Source: Bradyrhizobium sp. S69 (GTDB lineage: Bacteria; Pseudomonadota; Alphaproteobacteria; Rhizobiales; Xanthobacteraceae). Taken from it: DNA of 64,000 nt. This document shows positions 1 to 7,505 of the stretch, piece after piece; positions within the stretch are counted from its first letter, which is position 1, and every line of letters begins with the position of its first letter. The notes below the pieces were generated by a model. It saw only the letters and a program-made list of their open reading frames with translations, searched no databases and had not been told where the DNA came from. The stretch covers positions 428,512-492,511 of the forward strand of contig NZ_LMUK01000060.1 in NCBI RefSeq assembly GCF_009766005.1. The letters run 5' to 3'. A program made the position numbers and the translations under genes.

Positions 1-63
1 AGCGACTGCGCTGCCTTCGAACAACGCCCCAGCTATGGCGGCGCCTACTCCTAGAAATGCCAT
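1..63 (-). CDS. Small hydrophobic element protein, partial (runs off left edge)
   Basis: Only the first 21 codons are inside the window. The frame opens with an ATG at 63 to 61 and reads MAFLGVGAAIAGALFEGSAV, a hydrophobic, Gly/Ala-rich start. An AAAGGA Shine-Dalgarno sequence lies about 7 bases upstream of the ATG. It follows the 84-residue gene ending at 121 in the same direction, so it looks like the next gene of the integrated element. The N-terminus could be a membrane segment or the start of a small structural protein. I do not recognise a family. Confidence 0.5.
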   Translation of the reverse strand, partial: MAFLGVGAAIAGALFEGSAVA

Positions 64-120
64 TTAGTTTTCCTTTATTTAAGTTTACGGCGCGCGTTCA
101 TCCGGCGTCGCCGCGGTGGT

Positions 121-375
121 TCAGATTATGGATTTCAGAAGTTGCGCGCGCAAATCCAGCACGTCGGTCACCGGCTCACGGTCGCAGCCGATCAACGAGC
201 GTGGCTCGGGATCCAACGGACTTGCTGCAAACTTGCTCCGTCCAAGTGCGGCAGCAAGCGCGATCCTGATGTACTGGTCGTGTGGATCGGCCATGCCGCG
301 CCGGAATAACGCGATTGCCTCCGGCGTGAGGCGCACTGAGCGGCGCCGCCTATCTCGTATCAATCGCGCGGGCAT
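121..375 (-). CDS. Hypothetical element protein, 84 aa
   Basis: Small basic protein starting MPARLIRDRRRRSVRLTPEA. The ATG at 375 overlaps the stop codon of the upstream gene (ATGA), which fixes the start and implies translational coupling; a longer frame upstream is not needed. A central region (LFRRGMADPHDQYIRIALAA) looks helical. No catalytic motif or known domain is visible. It is the second small gene after the small terminase subunit, where many tailed phages would carry the large terminase or portal gene. Function unknown. Confidence 0.65.
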   Translation of the reverse strand: MPARLIRDRRRRSVRLTPEAIALFRRGMADPHDQYIRIALAAALGRSKFAASPLDPEPRSLIGCDREPVTDVLDLRAQLLKSII

Positions 376-620
376 CAAGGTTCTCCGAACTGTTCGAGCG
401 CCCAGGGCACGTGCGGTTCTCTGAACGTCGACAGAAACTCCGCGCCATACCGCTGCCACGCTGCACGGGCCTCGTCCCGGTCCGGTCGGCCGTAGGCATC
501 TGTAGCAATTCCAGCGTCAGCCAGTTCGCCAAAGAAATCGAACTCGGATGAGAAGACCGTCTCCCATGCATCAAGGCCGGCCGATGGGCTGCGCCGATTC
601 TTCCGCTTGCGAACGGGCAT
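375..620 (-). CDS. Hypothetical element protein, 81 aa
   Basis: Starts MPVRKRKNRRSPSAGLDAWE with a strongly basic N-terminus followed by an acidic, aromatic-rich body (FSSEFDFFGELADAGIATDA). The ATG at 620 overlaps the TAA stop of the terminase small-subunit gene by one base, so the two are very likely translated together. The basic tail plus acidic body would suit a small DNA- or protein-binding packaging factor, but that is a guess from composition and position only. No family recognised. Confidence 0.65.
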   Translation of the reverse strand: MPVRKRKNRRSPSAGLDAWETVFSSEFDFFGELADAGIATDAYGRPDRDEARAAWQRYGAEFLSTFREPHVPWALEQFGEP

Positions 621-949
621 TACCGGCGCGATCCATAGTCGGCGGTCCGCGGCGGCCGGGTATCTGGCGCAGCAGCATCCAACGCAAGCTCACGCAATAG
701 CCGCGCGAAGGCCAGACGGCTATCGCGCTCGATCGCAACAGCAGGATGCGCTTTCAGAACGCCATAACGATCGGGCGTGGTGATGCCGTCGCGAACAATC
801 TGCTCTCGCGCCTGCTCGCTACGATCCCAGGCGTCGGCGGCCTTAACGAGGAGGCGAAAATGGAAACTTTCCAGGTCAAAATCGCCAATAATTTGCTTCA
901 CCCATCGCTTCGAAGGGGGTGACAAGTGGGTCGGAATGACGTGCTTCAA
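620..949 (-). CDS. Phage terminase small subunit, P27 family
   Basis: About 109 residues. The body contains HLSPPSKRW, then a long helical stretch with LRLLVKAADAWDRSEQAREQ and AIERDSRLAFARLLRELALD, the arrangement typical of P27-type small terminase subunits. In that family the protein recognises the packaging site on phage DNA and recruits the large ATPase/nuclease subunit. I place the start at the TTG at 949 because AAGGGA lies just upstream; the open frame continues to 1105 but that part does not resemble the family. No large subunit follows; the next two genes are short proteins of unknown function. Start choice is moderately certain, family good. Confidence 0.72.
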   Translation of the reverse strand: MKHVIPTHLSPPSKRWVKQIIGDFDLESFHFRLLVKAADAWDRSEQAREQIVRDGITTPDRYGVLKAHPAVAIERDSRLAFARLLRELALDAAAPDTRPPRTADYGSRR

Positions 950-1071
950 ATCTAAATTCCCTTGAAAGATAGGTCGCTGGTAGGTCGAGGATGGGTCGCA
1001 ACCAGTTGAACCGGGGCAGTCCACGCGCGCGTTGTGGTATTGGCACAGGTTTCTTAAAAACGTAAACTGGC

Positions 1072-1091
1072 TAGTTCGGAGATACCCGTAC
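1072..1091. repeat. Duplicated dyad element, copy A (imperfect)
   Basis: TAGTTCGGAGATACCCGTAC matches the element at 4030 to 4049 at 18 of 20 positions. The dyad arms are GTTCGG and CCGTAC (one mismatch from a perfect CCGAAC arm). It sits in the 252-base gene-free stretch between the 95-residue gene and the terminase small-subunit gene, so it may be an operator or promoter element for the minus-strand genes. Otherwise I see nothing in 950 to 1201. Confidence 0.4.
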
Positions 1092-1201
1092 CCACCAAGC
1101 GGCATTACTTCCGCGCGGCCAGCTGTGGTTGGTTAGCGGGCGCCGCTGCTCCATACAGCGCCCGCCGATCGCACGTCGCAAGGACCGAACGCCGTGCAAA
1201 T

Positions 1202-1489
1202 TTACTTTGTAGTCATGTCTTTCCATACGAGTCGTGCATCCTTGGGACGCGCGGCCTTCACCTGGCCTTCGGCGGCACGTAATCTGGCGCTGCGAGACGC
1301 GGGCTTCGGTGCCGGCGCGGCGGGATTCGCAACAGCGCTAGGTACAGGCTTCGGCGCAGGCTTAGCAACGCTAACGCTAGCCTTAGGCTTGCGCTTGGCC
1401 ACCGCAGCCTTCGTCCGCGTCAACAGCGCATCGACTTCGGCGCGCAGTTCCTTGCGGGACACCAACTTACCATCTCGCATAGTAGCCAT
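1202..1489 (-). CDS. Ala/Pro/Lys-rich basic protein, 95 aa
   Basis: Begins MATMRDGKLVSRKELRAEVD, a short helical head, followed by a low-complexity middle rich in Ala, Pro, Lys and Val (KPKASVSVAKPAPKPVPSAV) and a basic tail. Such composition resembles disordered nucleic-acid-binding linkers. The ATG lies one base after the stop of the 261-residue gene, which supports this start and coupled translation. No enzyme motif seen; function unknown. Confidence 0.6.
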   Translation of the reverse strand: MATMRDGKLVSRKELRAEVDALLTRTKAAVAKRKPKASVSVAKPAPKPVPSAVANPAAPAPKPASRSARLRAAEGQVKAARPKDARLVWKDMTTK

Positions 1490-1490
1490 A

Positions 1491-2276
1491 TCATTCACCG
1501 CCTTGGAGGTAAGAAATATCAACCGGCATCTTAAACTGCGGCAGATCGGCCGGACGAATATGCCCCTTCTCGGCAGCATCGATGAGCACGGCCAGCAACG
1601 GCGTATGTGGTTCGTTGAGGTTACCGTAGGCATTCAAGTTGATTGGCTTGAACACGCTATACGCAACTCCGTCGAGCCGCTGTTGATTGATGAACTCGTG
1701 ATGCGCGAGGATTGCGCCACCAAGTTCCCGAACGATGTCGACTATATTCAAGACCAGTTGTTGATATTCCGCGGATTGTTGCGCAACCACAAGCCGGCTG
1801 TACTGCTTGCGCTCTTTCGTGATCTCAGGAGCAATCAGCTTCAGAGCCTCCGTGATCGACTCTGCCTCGGCACCTAGTTCTGCAAGTCGCTGTTCGCCGG
1901 GCCATGAAGCGCGCGGCGGTGGCGGGCTCAGTTCTTCAGGCACCTGCTCGGGCAATAGATCGTCGAGCAGAGCAACCGCACCCGCGTGGCGAACAATCGG
2001 CTTTGGCTTGGGTTTCGGCAATTGCGATACCCAAGCCACTTGGCTTCGTCGTGCCTGCTCTGCCAACGGCACCGCATTGTATCTGACAGCGCCGGTTTTG
2101 CCGTCAATCACGCCATCAACACGGCCTCGGGGACCGTTAGCCTCTTCAACTATTTCCTCAAATCGCGCCCTCAATTCGGCGTGCTTTGTGAGTAGGCTGA
2201 CATATCGCGGGCTGACGCTGGCGATGCGCTCTAGCCGCGTCTTAGGTTCGGTTTTAGTCTGCGGTAGTTTGGCCAC
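1491..2276 (-). CDS. Hypothetical element protein with coiled-coil segment, 261 aa
   Basis: GTG start at 2276 preceded by GGAG about 10 bases upstream. The N-terminal third is basic (MAKLPQTKTEPKTRLERIAS); residues about 30 to 50 and 125 to 185 are charged and helical (ELRARFEEIVEEANG, EQRLAELGAEAESITEALKL), compatible with coiled coils, separated by a Pro-rich linker (LPKPKPKP and LSPPPPR). The C-terminal region is more globular. It sits between the cold-shock gene and the basic 95-residue protein. I recognise no family; a structural or DNA-associated role in the element is possible. Confidence 0.65.
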   Translation of the reverse strand: MAKLPQTKTEPKTRLERIASVSPRYVSLLTKHAELRARFEEIVEEANGPRGRVDGVIDGKTGAVRYNAVPLAEQARRSQVAWVSQLPKPKPKPIVRHAGAVALLDDLLPEQVPEELSPPPPRASWPGEQRLAELGAEAESITEALKLIAPEITKERKQYSRLVVAQQSAEYQQLVLNIVDIVRELGGAILAHHEFINQQRLDGVAYSVFKPINLNAYGNLNEPHTPLLAVLIDAAEKGHIRPADLPQFKMPVDISYLQGGE

Positions 2277-2306
2277 TGTGGTGTTGCTCCGGTGTTTTGT
2301 TACGGC

Positions 2307-2564
2307 TTATTCGTCGTCGCTATCGTCGGTGTCGGCTTCGACTTTGGGTCCGAAGGGTTTTAGGAGTTCGACGTTTACGGCGTAGGGCTTGCCGTTTCGC
2401 TGGATTAGCTCCCACTCGAAAGGCGTTCCAACGATCGGGCGCCTGATGCCCAAGCGATTCATTTCGGTGGCGTGGACGAACGCGCGCTCGCGATTCCCGC
2501 TATCAGGCTGTAAAAATCCGTAACCTTTTTCCGTTAACCAGGAAAATAGTGTCCCTATCGGCAT
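2307..2564 (-). CDS. Cold-shock-domain protein, 85 aa
   Basis: MPIGTLFSWLTEKGYGFLQP is a classical cold-shock domain opening: a beta strand leading into the RNP1-like KGYGFLQP, followed by an RNP2-like AFVHATEMN. The fold is a single OB barrel that binds single-stranded RNA or DNA. The remainder (VGTPFEWELIQRNGKPYAVN) completes the barrel and ends in an acidic tail with TDDSDDE. An AAGGAG ribosome-binding site lies about 10 bases before the ATG at 2564. In this element it may act as an RNA chaperone or single-strand-binding protein during replication. It differs from chromosomal CspA by the acidic tail and a longer loop. Confidence 0.8.
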   Translation of the reverse strand: MPIGTLFSWLTEKGYGFLQPDSGNRERAFVHATEMNRLGIRRPIVGTPFEWELIQRNGKPYAVNVELLKPFGPKVEADTDDSDDE

Positions 2565-2578
2565 GTAGCTTTTGCTCC

Positions 2579-3127
2579 TTAATTGACCGCCGAAACGGCC
2601 GGTTTCATCTCGGTTGCACCTGCCAACAGCTTGTCGACATCTGCGCCGGACATGCCGTTGATCTCCTGGGCAACCGCGAAAAGTGCAGCACCGCTGATAA
2701 GAACGGTGCGATCGACAGATTCGACGTCCGGCATATCGCCGAAGACAAGGGTCCGAGCGCCGTCCGCGCTGATGACCGTGAAGACCGCGTACGGCGCGTC
2801 GCCTGTGTGAATTTCGAGACAACTACGGGTCGGCACCAGCGACTCCCGCCGACTGAGCGCGTGGCCCAATACTTCCTCAAGGCTGGCTCCCGGCCCGGGT
2901 AACCCACCGTACTTCATGATCGTGGCTTGGGCGGCGCCCAACCCCTCGTCCGTGACCGCCAGGATCAGCGTCCGGGCAATCTCGACGGGCGTTAGATCTG
3001 GGTACGGCGGTCCTTTTGCGATCGGCAAAAGACCGGCCTCGGCCAGACGTTGAACTAAATTCGTCAGCCGTGTCGTGCGCACACCGAGACGGCGCGACAA
3101 CAGATCGACGATCTGCGATTTCCGCAT
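2579..3127 (-). CDS. Hypothetical protein with winged-helix-like N-terminus, 182 aa
   Basis: Starts MRKSQIVDLLSRRLGVRTTR. Residues 1 to about 40 look like a helix-turn-helix (two short helices, then LTNLVQRLAEAGLLP and a basic turn). The rest, with LEEVLGHALSRRE and beta-rich segments near the C-terminus, does not match a domain I know. The ATG at 3127 has AGGAA upstream. It precedes the cold-shock gene by 14 bases and follows the double-hairpin region. A regulatory role is a reasonable guess from the N-terminus and position; it is not established. Confidence 0.65.
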   Translation of the reverse strand: MRKSQIVDLLSRRLGVRTTRLTNLVQRLAEAGLLPIAKGPPYPDLTPVEIARTLILAVTDEGLGAAQATIMKYGGLPGPGASLEEVLGHALSRRESLVPTRSCLEIHTGDAPYAVFTVISADGARTLVFGDMPDVESVDRTVLISGAALFAVAQEINGMSGADVDKLLAGATEMKPAVSAVN

Positions 3128-3172
3128 TGTGGTTCCTGCATTCTCAAAATTATGGGATTGATGGAGAAAATG

Positions 3173-3235
3173 GACTCCGCAGTGAGCGGAGTCGAAGTTT
3201 CTCGGAGCAAAGACGTGCGGGGCGAAAATTGCCCC
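3173..3235. promoter_or_regulatory. Pair of hairpins between element genes
   Basis: Two inverted repeats lie in the gap between the 192-residue gene and the 182-residue gene. The first is GACTCCGC (3173 to 3180), a 5-base loop, then GCGGAGTC (3186 to 3193), a perfect 8-bp stem. The second is GGGGC (3219 to 3223) and GCCCC (3231 to 3235) around an AT-rich loop. On the minus strand the first is followed by only a weak T tract (CATTTTC), so termination is possible but attenuation or an operator is as likely. Confidence 0.45.
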
Positions 3236-3296
3236 TGACGTGCATCGTCGATGCCCTCAGTGCGATACGTTCCGAACTAAGTTTAAAATGTGCAGT

Positions 3297-3875
3297 TCAG
3301 GCTGCTATGGCAAAATTCCGCGAATAATTTCGTCGCGATCTTCGGCGTCGGCCTGCGGGTTCATTTTCGTTGGCCGTGACAGGCGATGCTCGCTGGGCGT
3401 CGATCAGTGCGATCATTGCATCCTCCACCGCATCGAACCTGATCTGGCGGCCACCGACTGAGGGAGTCGTACGGCCGGCCAGGAATTCCGCGCCTTCCGC
3501 TACAACTGGCGCGTATTCTCGCCAGCGGCAGGCCACAGCCTCGGTGAACATCCACCCATCGCGCACGGGCTCGGTGGTGGCTTCGGCTTCGTCCAAATCG
3601 TGCGCTGGCGCACGATTTGCTTTTTGCTGCCGCCGCTTCCCCTTGCTCTGTCGATATTGCTCGCCCGTCGAGTGCCATCGGCCATCCAAGCCGAACCACT
3701 GCGTCATGTCAGTGTTGAAGGTCTTGCGCGCAGCGGCGTCGAGCTGTGCGCCGTACGCTGGCCCCATGCCAGGAAAGCGGAGGTGGAGAATCCTGTTTAG
3801 CTCGTCAGGGCGCGGGCGGACCTCTATAACTCGGTCCGCTGCGATGGGCTGGTCATTGTCGTTGGCTGGGGTCAT
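3297..3875 (-). CDS. Hypothetical element protein, 192 aa
   Basis: Begins MTPANDNDQPIAADRVIEVR, with a polar, probably flexible N-terminus. The middle contains LRFPGMGPAYGAQLDAAARK and a basic stretch KGKRRQQKANRA; the C-terminus is very basic (GRRRRSRRNYSRN). The open frame extends to 4061, but the extra part overlaps the duplicated dyad element and lacks a ribosome-binding site, so I start at the ATG at 3875. Composition suggests nucleic-acid binding. It follows the 56-residue gene downstream of the primase and repeat field. Function unknown. Confidence 0.6.
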   Translation of the reverse strand: MTPANDNDQPIAADRVIEVRPRPDELNRILHLRFPGMGPAYGAQLDAAARKTFNTDMTQWFGLDGRWHSTGEQYRQSKGKRRQQKANRAPAHDLDEAEATTEPVRDGWMFTEAVACRWREYAPVVAEGAEFLAGRTTPSVGGRQIRFDAVEDAMIALIDAQRASPVTANENEPAGRRRRSRRNYSRNFAIAA

Positions 3876-4029
3876 GTTGGTCTGTCTCGTTCCGTGATGG
3901 TGCTGGATCTGGCAGCCTTTCGCCGCTCTCTGGGTTGCTACGGCTTGCGCCGCCGAAAATGCAGAAGGGAAAAATGAGGGCGAATATGGTTGTAAATTTA
4001 GATGGCCGGTTTCCGACGCTATAGCTGGG

Positions 4030-4049
4030 TAGTTCGGAGGTACCCGAAC
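4030..4049. repeat. Duplicated dyad element, copy B (perfect dyad)
   Basis: TAGTTCGGAGGTACCCGAAC contains a perfect inverted repeat, GTTCGG (4032 to 4037) and CCGAAC (4044 to 4049), around AGGTAC. The same element with two changes is at 1072 to 1091. It lies upstream of the 192-residue minus-strand gene (start 3875) and just after the 56-residue gene, so an operator or promoter function for the minus-strand transcripts is plausible. Confidence 0.45.
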
Positions 4050-4063
4050 GCCTGTGGGCATTG

Positions 4064-4234
4064 CTATGCCTCATCGAACAGCCATGGCGTGAGATCGCCG
4101 CGGCCAGCCTCAACGAGCGTTTCAACCGACACCCACTGCCAGCACCATTCGCCGGTTGCGGCATCTCGGCCATAGACGTGCAGCGCTTCGCCGTCGCACT
4201 CGTCTGCATCGTCGATTGTATACGGATCAACCAT
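4064..4234 (-). CDS. Small acidic protein, 56 aa
   Basis: Reads MVDPYTIDDADECDGEALHV then a Trp-rich stretch (GEWCWQWVSVETLVEAGRG) and ends LTPWLFDEA. A strong AAAGGAG ribosome-binding site lies 7 bases before the ATG at 4234, which decides this start over a longer frame running into the repeat field. Strongly acidic and aromatic, it could mimic DNA or bind a basic partner, but nothing proves this. It is the first gene downstream of the primase and its repeats. No family recognised. Confidence 0.7.
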   Translation of the reverse strand: MVDPYTIDDADECDGEALHVYGRDAATGEWCWQWVSVETLVEAGRGDLTPWLFDEA

Positions 4235-4255
4235 CAATCTTCTCCTTTGAAACCG

Positions 4256-4479
4256 ATTTGCAGATTTGCAAGTCATGGGTATCTTCGGAATGACCGAGAA
4301 AGATCGAGAGTCCTTGCAAATCCTGCAAATCTGCAAGTAAATTAATAATATTTATATATATCATATACTTACACCCACCACTCCACTTGCAGTTTTCTTG
4401 CAATTTGCAAGTAGGTGGCACAATTTTCCGTACCAGCACGATGCAATTGCGGAGCTTTTCCAAGGATTCTGCAAATCCC
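4256..4479. repeat. Iteron-like TTGCAAA repeat field with AT-rich tract (possible replication origin)
   Basis: Variants of CTTGCAAAT and its complement ATTTGCAAG cluster between the primase stop codon and the 56-residue gene: ATTTGCAGATTTGCAAGT at 4256 to 4273, a triple CTTGCAAAT/CTGCAAAT/CTGCAAG run at 4313 to 4338, CTTGCAG/CTTGCAA/TTTGCAAG at 4386 to 4412, and CTGCAAATCC near 4469 to 4478. An A/T-only-rich tract (4338 to 4372) lies between the second and third groups. Repeated short sites plus an easily melted tract beside a primase-helicase gene is the layout of plasmid and satellite-phage origins. An operator array controlling the primase is the alternative. Confidence 0.5.
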
Positions 4480-6768
4480 TCACCCTCCGCTGGCGCGTGA
4501 AAGAACGAACCGCTTGCCGTCTGTTTTCTCGATATCGCCGGTCTCTTGAAGGCGCACGATCGCGGCATCAAATGTCCGAGTGTCTGACCCACTGATGCCG
4601 CGCCGCTTCAGCAATTCTGCTCGATACATAGAACCACCGCGACTGCAGCGAAGCGAAGACAGAATGGCCTGGCATAGCTGCTCAAACTGGCTGCTAGACA
4701 TATACTTCGCGACGCCATCATCGAGCGATCGAACGGAGGCCAACATGATGGCGTGTGCCCAACGCATATCCCCGACATTGACTGAAGGCTGCGAGGGATC
4801 GCGGCTTAATGCGCGTAGGGTTGCCAATCGGATTGCGTTCTCAGCCAACCGCCCAACCAGACCGTCCCTGGTTTCATCTCGCTCGATCTCGGATTCCTGC
4901 CAATCCTCGATTGCCAGCCACGCTTTTTCCGCCGCGGCATCTTTCCATGCCACTTCATAAAGGCTCGGCTGCACGTCAGCCGCCCGCCAGTTTCCCTGCG
5001 AATTCATGGATGGCCAGGGGAAACACTTTTGCGCGTCCTTGATTGCGCTCCGCAACGGTTCGGGAACAGCAAGGCCGTTATCGCGAGGATTGCCGCGCTC
5101 GGGTCGCTTGGTCGGCGCAATGAAGATCATACGCGCAGCGAAGCCATCCGACAGGTTCTTCTCCGACAGGCCGCCATAAAAACGCGTCGGAGTCGATGTA
5201 CCGACGACCGTTAGAGACGGGCAATGGATCGGCGCTCCGATCCGCTCGTCGTCCATGGTCTCCTTACCGAACCAAACGCCGGTTGATTTCGAGTAAAGTT
5301 CCAACATGGCCTTGCGGATCGTCGCGGCCCAATTTCCGGTCCCTTTTGCGTTGATCGCCTCCAGCACGTCTCCCACCTCGTCCCATGGCATGACCACCAC
5401 CGGCTTACGGCGAAGTATCTTTTCGATCGCACTTGCACTGGAGACTTCCCCAGCGCCAACGAGATACGACATGTCCGAATCTTGCAGCAACTTAACCAAC
5501 CGCTGCAGTGGTGCCTCCTTGCCAAACCCAGGCCCGGCGATGCCAGCAAGGTACAGATTCACGCCACATCCAGTTGGACCGACCACGCGCCGTCCGTAGA
5601 ACACAGACATGAATGCAATAGATGCCATGACGGCAAACTCGGGCGAACGGCGGCGCGACGTATCAAGAATCCACTGCGAAATATCCGCCATGAGGCCACC
5701 GCACGCTGCCGGCGTAAATGGATCTTCGAAAACGGCCACAGGGGATTTGACGTCGTCGTTCGCCGGCTTCGGCAAAGCGCTGCGGCCGGTGATGATCGCA
5801 ACAGCTTGACGGTGCTCCCATCCAAGGTCTGCCGGCAGGATGCCGATATGCTCACACAACCAGTCCGCGGCAGCCTTCGGATTGGGTGCGCCGCCGAACT
5901 CCTCAACTAAGTCAATCGGCGTTGCCGGTTTCTCTCGTCCAAAGTCTTGAACACCATCTGGGTGGATGCTGATATCTTCTTGAAGGGCGCGGCCAAGTTC
6001 ATCGCTGGACACACGCCATGCGCCGGTCCCGCTCTGGTATTGCGAACCTGAGAACAACGCCGGCACCCATTTGTTTAGATCGGCGAGCGCCGCGCTGTTG
6101 ACTTGCTGCCAAAACGATTTGCCGCCCGCAGCGTTTCGCTTCGATTTTGGCTCTTCCTTTACGCGTTCTCCCATGCTGGCGAGGATGGCTTCAGAGTCGA
6201 CAAGAAATGCGGAGATCTGTTCTGACGTGATGATAGGCAGATCGGTTGCTTCGATGTCCAGTGGCGAACCGTTCTCCCAAAGATAGGGCTTGCACGTTTC
6301 CACGTGATCGCCAAAGGCAACGAATTGTTGCCCATCGCGCAAGATCTCAACCTGGTGCTTTTGGCCGTCAACGGTGAATTCTGGTGTAATGCCCTTCTTA
6401 CCGGGCTCTATCGCGCGGAACAGGAACATACATTTCGGCGCCCTGCCCGTTCGCCGCGGAGCGTTTTCGGCAGCCGGAATCTTCATCAACCGCGCGATCA
6501 ACTTATCGCAGGCCGTTTGCGTTGGCGCGTCGATATCGATGGCAACTAGATCGTTGCCGCAGAGAATGCCTGTATTGGTGTGGTCGAGATATCCGCGATC
6601 CCACGAGGCTATGATGGCAGTTGTTGCCCGTAGCTTCGACCATCCCTTAATGTGAGGACGCTTGCCCTTCACCGGGATTGGCCAGTAGCCGTTCTCAATC
6701 AGGATACTGCGGATGTCTGCAATACCACCGCTATCGATGTCGTTTTTAACTGCGCGGAGTGCGGTCAT
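4480..6768 (-). CDS. Primase-polymerase fused to DUF3987 helicase-like domain, 762 aa
   Basis: The N-terminal part (about residues 10 to 190) matches the bifunctional primase/polymerase (prim-pol, AEP superfamily) fold: GYWPIPVKGKRPHIKGW, then the catalytic acidic motif LVAIDIDAP near residue 78, and VEILRDGQQFVAFGDH. The central and C-terminal part is DUF3987-like, with a P-loop-like GIAGPGFGKEAPLQRL around residue 412 and VVVMPWDEVGD as a possible Walker B. Such fusions serve replication of phages, satellites and plasmids: primer synthesis plus a DnaB/D5-like motor. I start at the ATG at 6768, which overlaps the end of the upstream small gene; a longer frame reaches a GTG at 6858. This is the largest gene of the element. 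Confidence 0.8.
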   Translation of the reverse strand: MTALRAVKNDIDSGGIADIRSILIENGYWPIPVKGKRPHIKGWSKLRATTAIIASWDRGYLDHTNTGILCGNDLVAIDIDAPTQTACDKLIARLMKIPAAENAPRRTGRAPKCMFLFRAIEPGKKGITPEFTVDGQKHQVEILRDGQQFVAFGDHVETCKPYLWENGSPLDIEATDLPIITSEQISAFLVDSEAILASMGERVKEEPKSKRNAAGGKSFWQQVNSAALADLNKWVPALFSGSQYQSGTGAWRVSSDELGRALQEDISIHPDGVQDFGREKPATPIDLVEEFGGAPNPKAAADWLCEHIGILPADLGWEHRQAVAIITGRSALPKPANDDVKSPVAVFEDPFTPAACGGLMADISQWILDTSRRRSPEFAVMASIAFMSVFYGRRVVGPTGCGVNLYLAGIAGPGFGKEAPLQRLVKLLQDSDMSYLVGAGEVSSASAIEKILRRKPVVVMPWDEVGDVLEAINAKGTGNWAATIRKAMLELYSKSTGVWFGKETMDDERIGAPIHCPSLTVVGTSTPTRFYGGLSEKNLSDGFAARMIFIAPTKRPERGNPRDNGLAVPEPLRSAIKDAQKCFPWPSMNSQGNWRAADVQPSLYEVAWKDAAAEKAWLAIEDWQESEIERDETRDGLVGRLAENAIRLATLRALSRDPSQPSVNVGDMRWAHAIMLASVRSLDDGVAKYMSSSQFEQLCQAILSSLRCSRGGSMYRAELLKRRGISGSDTRTFDAAIVRLQETGDIEKTDGKRFVLSRASGG

Positions 6769-7024
6769 GTTGCGAAGGCCCGTCCATATGGAGTTGGGAA
6801 ATGGTTGCTGCTGCGATATCTGCGACGATCGCCGGAGAAAATGAGCAGGTACGTCCACGGTCGGAGTTCTGACCGAACACGCGATATGAGCCGTCGTCCG
6901 CGCGGGATACTCGCAGGCCGAATAACTTCGCGCCGTCGATTAACTCGACATCGACATGCGCAAGCGTATTGCCGCCCGGTGGGGACGGTCTGATTGATAG
7001 GATTTTCACTTTGGGAGTCCCCAT
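6746..7024 (-). CDS. Small element protein upstream of the primase, about 92 aa
   Basis: Contains VKILSIRPSPPGGNTLAHVD and a body with LIDGAKLFGLRVSRADDGSY, a beta-rich pattern seen in small phage proteins placed before primases. The C-terminal 23 bases overlap the primase gene start, indicating coupling. The start is uncertain: ATG at 7024, an in-frame GTG 15 bases later with a GGGGA site, or a GTG at 7057. I recognise no named family. The 250 bases upstream to 7271 hold no gene I can support and probably contain the promoter of this minus-strand unit. Confidence 0.6.
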   Translation of the reverse strand: MGTPKVKILSIRPSPPGGNTLAHVDVELIDGAKLFGLRVSRADDGSYRVFGQNSDRGRTCSFSPAIVADIAAATISQLHMDGPSQHDRTPRS

Positions 7025-7319
7025 CTTTGGGGTTTCGCTGGTATCTCGCGTCGGCACGCGGCCGGAGCGCTCTAGGCGGGTTGGTTGGTGGTTATACAGG
7101 GTTAGTACGGCTCCGTGGCCTGCGCACTAAAGGCAGGACGAAACTAAATACGGCCCGGCATCCCCAAACACAGGGCGCTACCGAAGAAAAAGGCCGCGAA
7201 TGGCCACAGTCCAGGCTGCGAATCCCAAAGGCTGAGAAAATGCGGCCACCGGTTGGAACGGTCGCCCCGCCATGCTGTTTTTGATTGACGCGATTGAGAC
7301 CCGGTTCCAGGATGGGCAC

Positions 7320-7505
7320 ATGGGACAAGCACAGCGACCGACTTGCCCTGATTGCGGGGCGTTTCTTACCTTGGCACTGCCGCCAGGCGGCAGAGGTCCA
7401 CGCGCGTTTCAGTGCTTGGATTGCGAGGGCCCCGACCCCCTCAAAAGTCCTCACGCAATTGGCTGGCTTGCCGGTGAGCTAGGCAAGACCGCTCCCGCAA
7501 AATAG
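7320..7505 (+). CDS. Small double-CxxC zinc-ribbon-like protein, 61 aa
   Basis: Starts MGQAQRPTCPDCGAFLTLAL and has a second CLDC motif (AFQCLDCEGPDP), giving two CxxC pairs about 27 residues apart, as in zinc ribbons. The tail LAGELGKTAPAK is basic. Short proteins with this exact layout are common in Bradyrhizobium genomes as conserved hypotheticals. It is the only plus-strand gene of the left 7.8 kb and lies near the right end of the element, so it could belong to the element or be a host gene. An in-frame ATG at 7272 is possible, but the conserved part begins at 7320. Confidence 0.65.
   Translation: MGQAQRPTCPDCGAFLTLALPPGGRGPRAFQCLDCEGPDPLKSPHAIGWLAGELGKTAPAK

Noticed and set aside
1202..1877. 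Plus-strand 227-codon frame over the 95- and 261-residue genes
   Set aside because: Starts and ends inside the two coupled minus-strand genes and lacks a ribosome-binding site.
4227..4592. A 121-codon minus-strand frame through the repeat field
   Set aside because: Most of it translates the TTGCAAA repeats and the primase 3' end; the 56-residue gene inside the neighbouring frame has a proper ribosome-binding site.
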